From: Pelomonas aquatica
GTDB taxonomy: Bacteria > Pseudomonadota > Gammaproteobacteria > Burkholderiales > Burkholderiaceae_C
NCBI RefSeq assembly: GCF_026712205.1
Contig: NZ_JAPPUW010000001.1
Location: 310,001-374,000, forward strand
Direction of reading: 5' to 3'
DNA: 64,000 nucleotides
Part shown: one piece after another, positions 54,733 through 64,000 of the stretch
Layout of the letters: each line of letters begins with the position of its first letter
Position numbering within the stretch: the first letter of the stretch is position 1
The notes under the pieces: generated by a model
Seen by the model: the letters and a program-made list of their open reading frames with translations, nothing else
Databases searched by the model: none
Told to the model about the DNA's origin: nothing
Made by a program: the position numbers and the translations under genes

Positions 54733-56313
54733 ATGAAGATCAGCTCCGCAGCGCCGACCCTGGCCGCCCTGGCCACCGCCGTCCTCCTCCTTGCCGCCAC
54801 GCCGGCGGCCCAGGCCGGCACCGGCCCGGGCGTCGCCTGGCAGGCCGCCGCGGCCGATGCCGACATCGACCGCTACTTCCAGCAGGCCAAGGCCGAGAAG
54901 AAGCCCGTGCTGCTGTACTGGGGCGCCAAGTGGTGCCCGCCCTGCAACCAGCTCAAGGCCACGCTGTTCAACCGCGCGGACTTCATCGAGCAGAGCAAGG
55001 CCTTCGTGGCCGTGGGCATCGACGGCGACGCGCCCGGCGCGCAGAAGCTCGGCAACCGCTTCAAGGTGCGCGGCTACCCGACGCTGATCCTGTTCAGCCC
55101 GAGTGGCAGCGAGATCACCCGCCTGCCCGGCGAGGCCGACGCGGCCCAGGTCATGAAGGTGCTGCAGCTCGGCCTGTCCAGCGGCCGGCCCGTCAAGGCC
55201 GTGCTGGCCGACGCCCGGGCCGGCAAAAAGCTGAGCGCCAACGAATGGCGGCTGCTGGGCTTCTACGGCTGGGAGACGGACGAACAGCAGCTGCTGCCGG
55301 CCGAGCAGCGCACCGCAACGCTGGCCCAGCTGGCCAAGGCCAGCGAAGGCGCGGGCGCCGAGCTGGCGGAAACCTCGACGCGGCTGTGGCTGAAGTCGGT
55401 CGGCGCGATGGCCGAGGGCAAGGCGGCCGACCCGGCCCAAATTTCGACAGGTTTGCCGCGCCTGCGCGCCGTGCTGGCCGACGCCCCCCAGGCCCATGCG
55501 CAGATGGACGTGCTGACCAACGAGGCGCCGGACCTCGTCAAGGCCTTCGCGCCGCAGCCCGGCGACGCCCGCAACGCCCTCGTCGCCGAGTTCGACGCCG
55601 CGCTGAGGCGCCTGAACGCGGACGCGACGCTGTCCCGCGCCGACCGGCTGAACGCGCTGCAGGGCCGCGTCGACCTGGCCCGCCTGGACTCGCCCAGGGA
55701 CGACCCCAACCCCAAGGGCATCCCGGCCGCGCTGCTGGCCGAGGCCCGAGACCAGGCCGGCCGCGCCAACCGCGAGATCACCGACGGCTACGAGCGCCAG
55801 GCCGTCGTCACCGAGGCCGCGCATCTGCTGGGCAGCGCGGGCCTGTGGAAGGACAGCGACGAGTTGCTGAAGTCGGCCCTGGCGCGCAGCCACTCGCCCT
55901 ACTACCTGATGAGCCAGCTCGGCGGCAATGCCAGGAAGCAGGGCCGGAAGGCCGACGCGCTGCACTGGTACGAGGAGGCCTTCAACAAGAGCGAGGGCCC
56001 GGCCACGCGGCTGCAATGGGGCTCGAACTATTTCGCGGCCCTGGTCGAGCTGGCGCCCGAGGACACGGCCCGCATCGAGAAGACGGCCGCCCAGCTGTTC
56101 GCCGAGGCCGACAAGGACCCGGGCGCCTTCTACGAGCGCAGCGAGCGCTCGCTGAAGAAGGTCGCGACGCTGCTGGCCGGCTGGAACAAGACCCCCGCCC
56201 AGGCCGCTGCCGTCGGCCGGCTCAAGGCCCAGCTCGACGGCGTCTGCGGCCGGCTGGACGCCAGCGACGCCAAGGCCCGCTCGGCCTGCCAGGGGCTGAT
56301 GAAGAAGGCCTGA
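54733..56313 (+). CDS. Exported thioredoxin-fold protein with helical C-terminal domain
   Basis: 526 residues with a signal peptide (LAALATAVLLLAATPAAQA). Residues around 45-150 are a thioredoxin domain with redox pair WCPPC (in GAKWCPPCNQLKATL) and cis-proline VRGYPTLILF. The remaining 370 residues are helical, with TPR-like segments (KDSDELLKSALARSHSPYYL, KQGRKADALHWYEEAF). A periplasmic disulfide reductase or chaperone is likely. The long helical extension is unusual for a thioredoxin. Confidence 0.8.
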   Translation: MKISSAAPTLAALATAVLLLAATPAAQAGTGPGVAWQAAAADADIDRYFQQAKAEKKPVLLYWGAKWCPPCNQLKATLFNRADFIEQSKAFVAVGIDGDAPGAQKLGNRFKVRGYPTLILFSPSGSEITRLPGEADAAQVMKVLQLGLSSGRPVKAVLADARAGKKLSANEWRLLGFYGWETDEQQLLPAEQRTATLAQLAKASEGAGAELAETSTRLWLKSVGAMAEGKAADPAQISTGLPRLRAVLADAPQAHAQMDVLTNEAPDLVKAFAPQPGDARNALVAEFDAALRRLNADATLSRADRLNALQGRVDLARLDSPRDDPNPKGIPAALLAEARDQAGRANREITDGYERQAVVTEAAHLLGSAGLWKDSDELLKSALARSHSPYYLMSQLGGNARKQGRKADALHWYEEAFNKSEGPATRLQWGSNYFAALVELAPEDTARIEKTAAQLFAEADKDPGAFYERSERSLKKVATLLAGWNKTPAQAAAVGRLKAQLDGVCGRLDASDAKARSACQGLMKKA

Positions 56314-56377
56314 GCCGGCCAGCCGACCCGCGTTTCTGGCCGCTGGCGCGCCCCCGCTCGCCACTCATCCCATGACC

Positions 56378-56401
56378 GGCGCGGGCGCGCCGGCCCGCGC
56401 C
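56378..56401. promoter_or_regulatory. Stable hairpin in the leader of the hydrolase operon
   Basis: GGCGCGGGC and GCCCGCGCC are perfect nine-base arms around GCGCCG. It lies 39 bases before the hydrolase ATG and 65 bases after the thioredoxin-like gene, so it may end the upstream transcript or affect the downstream one. Confidence 0.4.
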
Positions 56402-56440
56402 GCATACTGCGCGCCGTCCCAACGACAAGAAGAGATTGGC

Positions 56441-57909
56441 ATGCGTGACTGGCGAGGGCGGCTGCTGGCGCTCCTGATGACGGCCGGGCTCGGAGGCACG
56501 GCGATGGCGGCGGCGACAACGGCGCCGCTGAAGCCCTGCCGCGTCGACGGCATTCCCAACGAACTGCAGTGCGGTAGCCTGCAGCGCCCGCTGGACCCGG
56601 CCCGGCCGGACGGCGTGAAGATCGACATCCACTACCTCGTCGTGCCGGCGATGGCACGCAACAAGCTGCCCGACGCGGTGCTGATGCTGGCCGGCGGCCC
56701 CGGCCAGAGCGCGATCAACGTGGCCTCGCGCGTGCTGCCGCGCCTCTCGAGGCTGAACAACCGCCGCGACCTCGTCTTCATCGACCAGCGCGGCACCGGC
56801 CGGTCCGCGCCGCTGGACTGCCCCGACGACAGCAAGCTGCCCATCGCCGAGCAGTTGGAGCCGGCCGCGCAGATGCGCCGCATCGACGCATGCCGCGCCA
56901 AGCTGGAAAAGCTCCCCTATGGCGACCTGCGCTTCTTCACGACGACGATCGCGATGCAGGACATGGACGCCGTGCGCCAGGCCCTGGGCGTGCCGCAGTG
57001 GGACCTGATCGGTGGCAGCTACGGCACGCGGGCCGCGCTGGAATACCTGCGCCAGTTCCCGGCCCAGGTGCGCCGCACCGTCATCGACGGCGTCGCGCCG
57101 CCCGACATGGTGCTGCCCGCCAGCTTCTCGCCCGACACCCAGGCCGCGCTGGACAAGCTGATCGAGGCCAACGCCAAGGCCTTCCCCGGGCTGCGCGCCG
57201 ACTGGCAGAAGCTGCTCGCCTCGCTGCCGCGCCAGGTGACGGTGGCCCGGCCGCTGACCGGCGCGGCCGAGCATTTCACGGTCGACCGCGGCCTGCTGCT
57301 GCGCGCGGTGCGCCCGCCCCTCTACCAGCCGGCGCTGGCGGCCGCCCTGCCTGCGGCCATCCACGCGGCGGCCACCGAGGGCCGCTTCGAGGGCCTGTTC
57401 GGCCTGACGACGGCCTTCGGCGGCGGCAAGGGCATGAAGCTCGCGATGGGCATGCACTTCTCGGTCATCTGCGCCGAGGACGCGCCGCGCATCGGCCAGG
57501 CGACGGACGCGCCCGGCACTGACTTCGGCCGCGTCGACGCCGAGATGTACGCCCGCGCCTGCCGCGACTGGCCGCGGGGCGAGGTGCCGCCCGAGTTCTA
57601 CAAGGTGCCGCCGGCGCCCAGCCCCGTGCTCGTGATGAGCGGCGGCGCCGACCCGGCCACGCCGCCGCGCCACGGCGAGCGCGTCGCGAAGGCGCTGGCG
57701 GCGGGCCACCCGGAGCGGGTGCAGCACCTCGTCGTGCCCGAGTCCGGCCATGGCGTCATGGCGGTGGGCTGCGTGCGCGACATCGTGTTCCGCTTCATCG
57801 ACGCCAAGAGCGCCGCCGACGCGCTGCCCCAGGACTCGGCCTGCGCGACCCGCATCCCGCGCCCCGTCGCCTTCCAGCCCGTGCAGTCCACGCCGGAAGG
57901 AGCGGCCCA

Positions 57910-57913
<4 letters not shown>
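56441..57913 (+). CDS. Exported alpha/beta hydrolase, TAP-like (proline iminopeptidase-like)
   Basis: 490 residues with a signal peptide (LLALLMTAGLGGTAMAA). Nucleophile serine in LIGGSYGTRAALEYL, aspartate in LVMSGGADPATPP, histidine in VPESGHGVMAVG; the oxyanion region is LMLAGGPGQSAI. The C-terminal part is the TAP-like domain of tripeptidyl-peptidase-type hydrolases. It probably cleaves peptides or esters in the periplasm. Its stop overlaps the ATPase start (ATGA), tying it to the transporter. Confidence 0.85.
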
Positions 57914-58688
<775 letters not shown>

Positions 58689-58692
<4 letters not shown>

Positions 58693-59852
58693 AACAGGCC
58701 TTGATCGTTTTCTTCAAGGAGCTCAGCGACGCGCTGCGCGACCGCCGCACGCTGCTGCGCCTGCTGATTCCCGCCGTGCTGATGGGCCCGCTGCTGCTGA
58801 CGGCGCTGTCCGGCCTGATCGCCTCGCTGGAGGAGCGTGCCGACAAGCGCGAGGTGTTGGTCGTCGGCATGGACGCCGCGCCGACGCTGGCCAACTACAT
58901 CGAGCGCCAGACCTACACGATGAAGCCCGCGCCGGCCGACTACGAGGCCCGGTTGCGCGCGACGACGCTGCTCGAGCCCGTGCTCGTCGTGCCCAGGGAC
59001 TTCGAGGCCAGGCTGCGCAGCGGCGAGGCGCCGACGGTGGAGGTCGTCAGCGACAGCGCCAACCAGCGCGCGATGGCCGGCACCGGTCCGCTGCGCGGCC
59101 TGCTGCTGGGCTTCAGCCACGAGCGCGCGCTGCTCAACCTGGCGATGCGCGGCGTCTCCACCGAGCTGCTCGACCCCGTGGACGTGCAGGAGCGCGACCT
59201 CGCCAGCGCCCGGGCCCGTGCCGCGCGGCTGACCAGCATCATCCCGATGTTCATCATCATGGCCGTGCTCTACGGCGCGCTGACCGCGGCGCTGGACAGC
59301 ACGGCCGGCGAACGCGAGCGCGGCTCGCTGGAGCCGCTGCTGATGAACCCGGCGCCGCACGGTGCCATCGTGGCCGGCAAATGGGGCGCCGTCGCGCTGC
59401 TGGGCATGGCCGTGGCGCTGATGTCGTCCCTGAGCTTCATCCCGGCGCAGTGGCTGCTGAAGAGCGACGTTCTGCAGGCCCAGTTCAGCTTCGGCGGCCC
59501 CGAGGTGCTGGCCTTCTGGCTGCTGCAGATCCCGCTCGCGGCCGGCCTGTCGGCGCTCTTGATGGCCCTGGCCATCCGCTCCAAGACCTTCAAGGAGGCC
59601 CAGGCCAGCAGCACCCTCGTCATCACCGCCATCAGCCTGATGCCCATGGTCAGCCTCTTCAACCCCGGCGGCGACGCGCCCTGGTATCTGTGGGTGCCGG
59701 GCCTGGCCCAGAACACGTTGATGCTGCAGGTGCTCAAGGGCGAGACGCTGCGCTGGGCCCAGGTGCTGCCGGGCGTGCTCGTCGGCTTCGCGCTGGCGGC
59801 CGTGGCGCTGGCCTATGTAGCGCGCTCGATGCGCGCGGCGGTGGCACGATGA
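58689..59852 (+). CDS. ABC transporter permease (NatB-like, ABC-2 family)
   Basis: 387 residues. One N-terminal membrane helix (LLIPAVLMGPLLLTALSGLI), a long extracytoplasmic loop, then five C-terminal helices starting SIIPMFIIMAVLYGALTAAL, with ERERGSLEPLLMNPAPH typical of NatB/ABC-2 permeases. Start and stop overlap the neighbours (ATGA). Confidence 0.9.
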
Positions 59853-60352
59853 GGGCCGCCGCCACCGCCCTCGCCGCGGCACTGCTGGCCGGCTGCGCCG
59901 CCTACCAGGGCTTCCAGCCCGCCACGCCCGACGGCTACGACGGCCCGACCGTCAACGTCGCCGACCAAACGGTCCAAGTGAGCGGCAGCCTGGTCCACGT
60001 CTTCGAGATGACGCGGGTCGACGGCCGCCGGCTGCTGAGCACCAGCATCGCGACGCTGCAGGCCAACCAGGGCCGCGGCTTCGGCGTCGCGCCGGTGGCC
60101 CTGAGCAACGAGCTGCCGCCCGGCCCGGCCCGCGTGAGGCTGCAGGCCGTCACGCAGTACGCCGCGCCCATCCTGGCGATGACGAACCCGACCTGCCGCG
60201 TGGAGGGCGACGTGGCCTTCGCGCCCGAGGCCGACCACCGCTACCGCGTGGCCGGCCGCATCACGGCCGCGGAGTGCATGGTGTGGATCGAGGACGCGAC
60301 CTCGGGGCATGCGGTGACCGAAAAGGTCTCGGGCAAGGGAACCGGTTCCTAA
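59849..60352 (+). CDS. Small lipoprotein, unknown function
   Basis: 167 residues. Lipoprotein signal MRAAATALAAALLAGCAAYQ with cysteine at residue 16. The mature part is beta-rich (TVNVADQTVQVSGSLVHVFE, HRYRVAGRITAAECMVWIED) and contains two more cysteines. It ends a four-gene overlapping operon with the hydrolase and NatAB-like transporter, so a periplasmic accessory role is possible. It overlaps the convergent gene by four bases. Confidence 0.75.
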   Translation: MRAAATALAAALLAGCAAYQGFQPATPDGYDGPTVNVADQTVQVSGSLVHVFEMTRVDGRRLLSTSIATLQANQGRGFGVAPVALSNELPPGPARVRLQAVTQYAAPILAMTNPTCRVEGDVAFAPEADHRYRVAGRITAAECMVWIEDATSGHAVTEKVSGKGTGS

Positions 60353-60849
60353 GCCAGCCTGCGCGCCGCCGCCTTCAGCAGCGCCCGCGAATACCGGCGG
60401 TGAAAACCCAGCAGCGCGTGGAAGATCCAGCCGAAGCGCGGCTCGCCGCCCGGGCCGCGCCGGCGCGGGATCAGCGCCGAGCCGAACCACAGCGTCGTCG
60501 CGCCGCCCTCGCCCGCCTCCACCTTGAACCAGGAGCGCGTGAAGCCGCTGTCCTCGTGCATCAGCAGCTCGTCTTGGGCGCGCGCCTCGACGGTCCAGGC
60601 CGCCATGCGGCGGTCCTCGCCACGGGCGACGGCGCGCACGTCGGCATCGCTGGACGGCCGGCCGCTGCGGGCGATCAGCCAGCGCTCCAGCTTGAACAGC
60701 CGCGTCGTGTAGAAGGCTTCGACGAACTCGGCCAGCGTGACGCCGCGCGGCAGGCGCAATGCGTAGGCATCGGCGAAGGCGCCACGCTCGGCGGCCAGGC
60801 GGCCGAGCAGGCTGGCGGAGGGGACAGGGCTGTCGGTGACGGAGGGCAT
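60349..60849 (-). CDS. Conserved hypothetical protein (166 aa)
   Basis: Soluble protein with GVTLAEFVEAFYTTRLFKLE, RRMAAWTVEARAQDELLMHE and LGFHRRYSRALLKAAARRLA. The layout (Trp- and Asp-rich beta core with a C-terminal helix ending in arginines) recalls uncharacterised DUF2867-like polyketide-cyclase-fold proteins, but the match is not firm. No function proposed. Confidence 0.65.
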   Translation of the reverse strand: MPSVTDSPVPSASLLGRLAAERGAFADAYALRLPRGVTLAEFVEAFYTTRLFKLERWLIARSGRPSSDADVRAVARGEDRRMAAWTVEARAQDELLMHEDSGFTRSWFKVEAGEGGATTLWFGSALIPRRRGPGGEPRFGWIFHALLGFHRRYSRALLKAAARRLA

Positions 60850-60879
60850 GGCCGCGCAGTCTGCCGCAGATTGATGACC

Positions 60880-61140
60880 TCAAGCGCGTGGCGCCGTCTG
60901 CTCCTCCATCCTGCCCAGCCAGCGTATCGCCTGCTCGCGGCTGCTGCCGCACATGTCCTCCTGAGGCCGCAGCGAGCCGCAAACGGCCGGGCGCTCGGGC
61001 CTGCCGAAGAGGCGGCAGCGGTCCTCGTCGTCCAGCTGCACGCAGCGCACGCCGGCCGGCTTGCCATTCGGGTGGCCTGGGATGGGCGAGCTGATCGAAG
61101 GCGCGATGCAGCAGGCGGCGCAGCGGGGGCGACAATCCAT
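60880..61140 (-). CDS. YkgJ-family cysteine cluster protein
   Basis: 86 residues. N-terminal MDCRPRCAACC with CxxxCxxCC, then CVQLDDEDRCRLFGRPERPAVC, the zinc/iron-chelating pattern of the family. An upstream in-frame ATG would add seven residues, but the shorter form puts the cluster at the usual place. Function of the family is unclear; likely metal binding. It follows 30 bases upstream of the gene ending at 60849's start on the same strand. Confidence 0.82.
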   Translation of the reverse strand: MDCRPRCAACCIAPSISSPIPGHPNGKPAGVRCVQLDDEDRCRLFGRPERPAVCGSLRPQEDMCGSSREQAIRWLGRMEEQTAPRA

Positions 61141-61215
61141 GGTGAATCTGGAGGTGAGCAATGAATTGTCGGTGCAAGCTCGCCGCTACATTCACGGGGC
61201 GCTCTTACCGTCGCC

Positions 61216-61866
61216 ATGTCGATACGAACCTCTGCTGTCCTTGCACTCTGCCTGATGGTTTTAGGCCCGCATGCCCGGGCTCAGACACCGGCGCGCCTGC
61301 TGCCCGTTGACCAGGCAGCATCGGTCCCGGACTTCTTCAGCTTTCGCGCCCGCCTTCAAGCCGCCGTGGCGCAACACGACACGGCCGCCGTGTTGGATGC
61401 GCTCAGCAAGGATGTCGAGCTGTCCTTTGGTGGTGATCACGGTTTGGACGACTTCAAGACGATGTGGAAGCCAGAAGCTGCCGACAGCCTGTTGTGGGAG
61501 ACCCTGGCAACCACGCTGGCCCTGGGCGGCAGCTTCGACAAAAACGGCCGGTTCATCGCGCCCTACACCTTCTCGCGATGGCCGCAGGGCCTGGACGGCT
61601 TCAGCCATGTGGTGGCCGTCGGCACCGGCGTGCGCGTGCGGTCCGCGGCCAACGACGCTGCGGCCGTGGTCGCCAGCCTCGATTTCTCGATCGTCGAAAC
61701 GGCCGACCCGTCTGGCGAGCCGGACGGCTGGGTTGCCGTGAAGCTGCCCTCGGGACAGATCGGCCACGTGCGCGACCGGCTAATGCGTAGTCCGCTCGAA
61801 TACCGCGTCGGCTTCTCCAAGCAGGCGGGGCGCTGGCAGATCGACTTCTTCATCGCGGGCGACTGA
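61216..61866 (+). CDS. Exported SH3-like domain protein, unknown function
   Basis: 216 residues with a signal peptide (AVLALCLMVLGPHARA). The mature part has a helical segment (FFSFRARLQAAVAQHDTAAV) and an SH3b-like region (TGVRVRSAANDAAAVVASLD, DGWVAVKLPSGQIGHVRDRL) that in relatives binds cell-wall or protein ligands. Slightly less biased codon use than its neighbours. It ends 114 bases before mnmG. Confidence 0.7.
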   Translation: MSIRTSAVLALCLMVLGPHARAQTPARLLPVDQAASVPDFFSFRARLQAAVAQHDTAAVLDALSKDVELSFGGDHGLDDFKTMWKPEAADSLLWETLATTLALGGSFDKNGRFIAPYTFSRWPQGLDGFSHVVAVGTGVRVRSAANDAAAVVASLDFSIVETADPSGEPDGWVAVKLPSGQIGHVRDRLMRSPLEYRVGFSKQAGRWQIDFFIAGD

Positions 61867-61884
61867 TCTCACGCGTCGCGCCAG

Positions 61885-61915
61885 GGATAAGCCACCCATG
61901 GGTGACTTATCCACA
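61885..61915. promoter_or_regulatory. Near-perfect 28-base palindrome with inverted DnaA boxes upstream of mnmG
   Basis: GGATAAGCCACCC (61885-61897) and GGGTGACTTATCC (61900-61912) are inverted copies at 12 of 13 positions around AT. The right arm lies in a perfect DnaA box TTATCCACA (61907-61915), and the left arm carries an inverted TTATCC core. It could bind DnaA, end the upstream transcript as a hairpin, or both. It is too small and too G+C-rich to be a full origin. Confidence 0.55.
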
Positions 61916-61930
61916 CCCGCTTCGTAAAAT
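61903..61930 (+). promoter_or_regulatory. Candidate sigma-70 promoter for mnmG
   Basis: GTGACT (61903-61908) and TAAAAT (61925-61930) lie 16 bases apart, 50 bases before the mnmG start. The -35 falls inside the DnaA-box palindrome, so DnaA binding could repress it. Confidence 0.4.
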
Positions 61931-61980
61931 TCGGGGTTTGCCCGAGCTTTCGCCCGGGCCCTGTTCTTTCCAGGACCGAG

Positions 61981-63930
61981 ATGCTCTACCCCAAGGAATT
62001 CGATGTCATCGTCGTCGGCGGCGGCCATGCCGGCACCGAGGCGGCGCTTGCGGCCGCGCGAATGGGTGCGCAGACGCTGCTGCTGACCCACAACATCGAG
62101 ACCCTGGGCCAGATGAGCTGCAACCCCAGCATCGGCGGCATCGGCAAGGGCCACCTGGTCAAGGAGGTCGACGCGTTGGGCGGCGCGATGGCCCTGGCCA
62201 CCGACGAAGGCGGCATCCAGTTCCGCATCCTCAATGGCTCCAAGGGCCCGGCCGTGCGCGCCACCCGCGCCCAGGCCGACCGCATCCTCTACAAGGCGGC
62301 CATTCGCCGCCGGCTGGAGAACCAGCCCAATCTTCAAATCTTCCAGCAGGCCGTGGACGACCTGTTGGTGGAAGGCGACCGTGTCATCGGCGCCGTCACG
62401 CAGGCCGGCATCCAGTTCCGCGCCCGCGCCGTCGTGCTGACGGCCGGTACTTTCCTGGACGGCCGCATCCACGTCGGCCTGGAGAACTACAGCGCCGGCC
62501 GCGCGGGCGACCCGCCGGCGGTCTCGCTGTCGGCCCGGCTCAAGGAGCTGAAGCTGCCGCAGGGCCGGCTCAAGACCGGCACGCCGCCGCGCATCGACGG
62601 ACGCACGATCGACTTCTCCAAGTGCGAGGCCCAGCCCGGCGACCTCGATCCGGTGCCGGTGTTCAGCTTCCTCGGCAATGCGGCCATGCACCCGCAGCAG
62701 CTGCCCTGCTGGATCACGCACACCAACCTGCGCACGCACGAGATCATCCGCAGCGGCTTCGACCGCAGCCCGATGTTCACCGGCGTCATCGAAGGCGTGG
62801 GCCCGCGCTACTGCCCGAGCATCGAGGACAAGGTGAATCGCTTCGCCGACAAGGACTCGCACCAGATCTTCCTGGAGCCCGAGGGCCTGACGACGCACGA
62901 GTTCTACCCGAACGGCATCTCCACCTCCCTGCCCTTCGACATCCAGCTCGCCGCGGTGCGCAGCATCCCCGGCCTGGAGAACGCCGACATCCTGCGCCCC
63001 GGCTACGCCATCGAGTACGACTACTTCGACCCGCGCGGGCTGAAGGCCTCGTTCGAGACCAAGGTCATCCAGGGCCTGTTCTTCGCCGGCCAGATCAACG
63101 GCACGACCGGCTACGAGGAGGCGGCGGCCCAGGGTCTGTTCGCCGGCCTGAACGCGGCGCTGCAGGTGCGCGGCGACGGCCCGTGGACGCCGACGCGCGA
63201 CCAGGCCTACCTCGGCGTGCTGGTGGACGACCTCATCACCAAGGGCGTGACCGAGCCCTATCGCATGTTCACCAGCCGCGCCGAGTTCCGGCTGCAGCTG
63301 CGCGAGGACAACGCCGACGCCCGCCTGACCGAGACCGGCCGCCGGCTCGGCCTGGTGGACGACGAACGCTGGGCCGCCTTCAACCGCAAGCGCGACGCGG
63401 TTTCACGTGAAACCGAGAAGCTGAAAAGCACCTGGGTCCACCCCGGTATCCTGCCGGCGGCGGACGCCGAACGCTTGGTCGGCAAGGCGCTGGAGCGCGA
63501 GTACAGCCTGGCCGACCTGTTGCGCCGGCCCGGCGTGGGCTTCGACACCATCGCCGAAGTGGCCGCGATTGCGAAGCCGGAGGCGGGTGTTTCACGTGAA
63601 ACGCTTGTCGCTGAGCTGGGCCAGGAGCTGGCCGACCTCGTGGCCGAGCAGGTCGAGATCAGCACCAAGTACGCCGGCTACATCAACAAGCAGGTCGACG
63701 ACGTCGCCCGCGCCGCCCACTTCGAGCACCTGAAGCTGCCCGAGGACCTGGACTACGGCCTCGTCCACGCCCTCTCCTTCGAGGCCCGCCAGAAGCTGAA
63801 CGTTCACCGCCCCGAGACGCTGGGCCAGGCCTCGCGCATCTCCGGCATCACGCCGGCCGCGATCTCGCTGCTGCTTGTGCATCTGAAGAAAGGCAAGTTC
63901 AAGGGCTTCACCGAGGCGGAAGCGGCATGA
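61981..63930 (+). CDS. mnmG: tRNA uridine-5-carboxymethylaminomethyl modification enzyme MnmG
   Basis: 649 residues, full length. FAD-binding [17 protein letters not shown] (13-29), [16 protein letters not shown] with a catalytic cysteine, [32 protein letters not shown], and a C-terminal MnmE-binding helical domain ending [20 protein letters not shown]. With MnmE it adds the carboxymethylaminomethyl group to U34 of tRNAs. Two parS-type palindromes are embedded in the coding sequence, each read as V-S-R-E-T. The rsmG start overlaps its stop (ATGA). Confidence 0.97.
   Translation: MLYPKEFDVIVVGGGHAGTEAALAAARMGAQTLLLTHNIETLGQMSCNPSIGGIGKGHLVKEVDALGGAMALATDEGGIQFRILNGSKGPAVRATRAQADRILYKAAIRRRLENQPNLQIFQQAVDDLLVEGDRVIGAVTQAGIQFRARAVVLTAGTFLDGRIHVGLENYSAGRAGDPPAVSLSARLKELKLPQGRLKTGTPPRIDGRTIDFSKCEAQPGDLDPVPVFSFLGNAAMHPQQLPCWITHTNLRTHEIIRSGFDRSPMFTGVIEGVGPRYCPSIEDKVNRFADKDSHQIFLEPEGLTTHEFYPNGISTSLPFDIQLAAVRSIPGLENADILRPGYAIEYDYFDPRGLKASFETKVIQGLFFAGQINGTTGYEEAAAQGLFAGLNAALQVRGDGPWTPTRDQAYLGVLVDDLITKGVTEPYRMFTSRAEFRLQLREDNADARLTETGRRLGLVDDERWAAFNRKRDAVSRETEKLKSTWVHPGILPAADAERLVGKALEREYSLADLLRRPGVGFDTIAEVAAIAKPEAGVSRETLVAELGQELADLVAEQVEISTKYAGYINKQVDDVARAAHFEHLKLPEDLDYGLVHALSFEARQKLNVHRPETLGQASRISGITPAAISLLLVHLKKGKFKGFTEAEAA
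63399..63414. promoter_or_regulatory. parS-type ParB-binding site 1, inside mnmG
   Basis: GGTTTCACGTGAAACC contains the 14-base core GTTTCACGTGAAAC, a perfect palindrome and full match to the chromosomal parS core. Only the outermost bases differ from the consensus TGTTTCACGTGAAACA. Confidence 0.85.
63588..63603. promoter_or_regulatory. parS-type ParB-binding site 2, inside mnmG
   Basis: TGTTTCACGTGAAACG matches the parS consensus at 15 of 16 positions. It lies 189 bases from the first site, and both are read by mnmG in the same codon frame. Clusters of parS close to parAB and oriC are usual. Confidence 0.88.
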
Positions 63931-64000
63931 GGGACACGCTCGCCGCGGCAGCCACGGAACTCGGCCTCGAACTCACAGACACCCAACTCGACCAGCTGCT
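63927..64000 (+). CDS. rsmG: 16S rRNA (guanine-527-N7)-methyltransferase RsmG, N-terminal fragment
   Basis: Only the first 24 codons are in the window ([20 protein letters not shown] onward), matching the start of RsmG/GidB. The four-base overlap with mnmG is the normal mnmG-rsmG arrangement, which in many bacteria continues into parA-parB. The catalytic part lies beyond the window. Confidence 0.85.
   Translation, partial: MRDTLAAAATELGLELTDTQLDQL

Noticed and set aside
61867-61980. Replication origin
   Set aside because: Only one perfect DnaA box and one inverted core are present, with no A+T-rich unwinding region or cluster of boxes. oriC is probably near but not demonstrated in the window.

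Overview
The window is a very G+C-rich (roughly 70%), gene-dense bacterial chromosome segment. Gene content and protein character suggest a betaproteobacterium of the order Burkholderiales, most like the Roseateles/Mitsuaria/Rubrivivax group; this is an inference from style, as no rRNA or other marker gene is present. The right end is chromosome-origin neighbourhood: mnmG is followed by rsmG with a 4-base overlap, mnmG carries two parS-type sites, and a DnaA-box-bearing palindrome lies just upstream. mnmE sits about 60 kb to the left of mnmG. No tRNA, rRNA, CRISPR array, transposase or integrase gene was found.

Layout. (1) 1-2831: a Ser/Thr kinase (cut by the window edge) with its ECF-type sigma factor, divergent from mnmE. 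(2) 2872-4755: a lower-G+C diguanylate cyclase gene lying between the real 3' end of mnmE and a degenerate second copy of that 3' end, which looks like the scar of a trmE/mnmE-integrating element; then two small genes. (3) 4756-17083: an arabinan/L-arabinose cluster. A leftward operon (sugar 1-dehydrogenase, aldose mutarotase, hotdog thioesterase, SMP-30 lactonase) diverges from a rightward one (2-keto-3-deoxy-L-arabonate dehydratase, secreted GH43 endo-arabinanase, an oligosaccharide ABC importer, cytoplasmic GH43 exo-arabinofuranosidase, a GntR and a LysR regulator). (4) 17314-19085: a YdeI-like gene and an alginate-lyase-family (PL5-like) gene. (5) 19230-31859: a galactan/D-galactose cluster: dgoD-dgoK-dgoA, GH35 beta-galactosidase, a second SMP-30 lactonase, AraFGH-type sugar ABC importer, GH53 endo-galactanase, a second sugar dehydrogenase and a second GbpR-like LysR regulator. 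(6) 31903-49969: putA with a divergent Lrp regulator, a TetR/SDR/MDR set, a uracil-DNA-glycosylase-like gene, a dienelactone hydrolase, ribA, an ABC transporter with a double permease, DUF1697, an XRE regulator, and a four-gene overlapping operon (nuclease-like, Cys-rich, EamA exporter, acyl-CoA ligase). (7) 50046-61866: a DUF4397 lipoprotein, a dienoyl-CoA reductase, a DNA alkylation repair protein, a thioredoxin-fold protein, an alpha/beta hydrolase with a NatAB-like ABC transporter, and small proteins. (8) 61885-64000: mnmG and the start of rsmG.

How the parts fit. Regions 3 and 5 together read as a utilisation island for the neutral side chains of pectin (rhamnogalacturonan I): endo-arabinanase and endo-galactanase cut arabinan and beta-1,4-galactan outside the cytoplasm. 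Arabino-oligosaccharides enter through the lipoprotein-dependent importer and are trimmed in the cytoplasm by the second GH43. Galacto-oligosaccharides are trimmed by the signal-peptide-bearing GH35, and the monosaccharides enter through AraFGH. Both sugars are then oxidised without phosphorylation (dehydrogenase, lactonase). D-galactonate goes through DgoD/DgoK/DgoA to pyruvate and glyceraldehyde 3-phosphate. For L-arabinose the 2-keto-3-deoxyarabonate dehydratase is present, but the preceding L-arabonate dehydratase and the final alpha-ketoglutarate semialdehyde dehydrogenase are not in the window. Each cluster has a GbpR-like LysR gene at its end, and both galactan transcription units carry the same 35-bp two-part upstream element with identical spacing.
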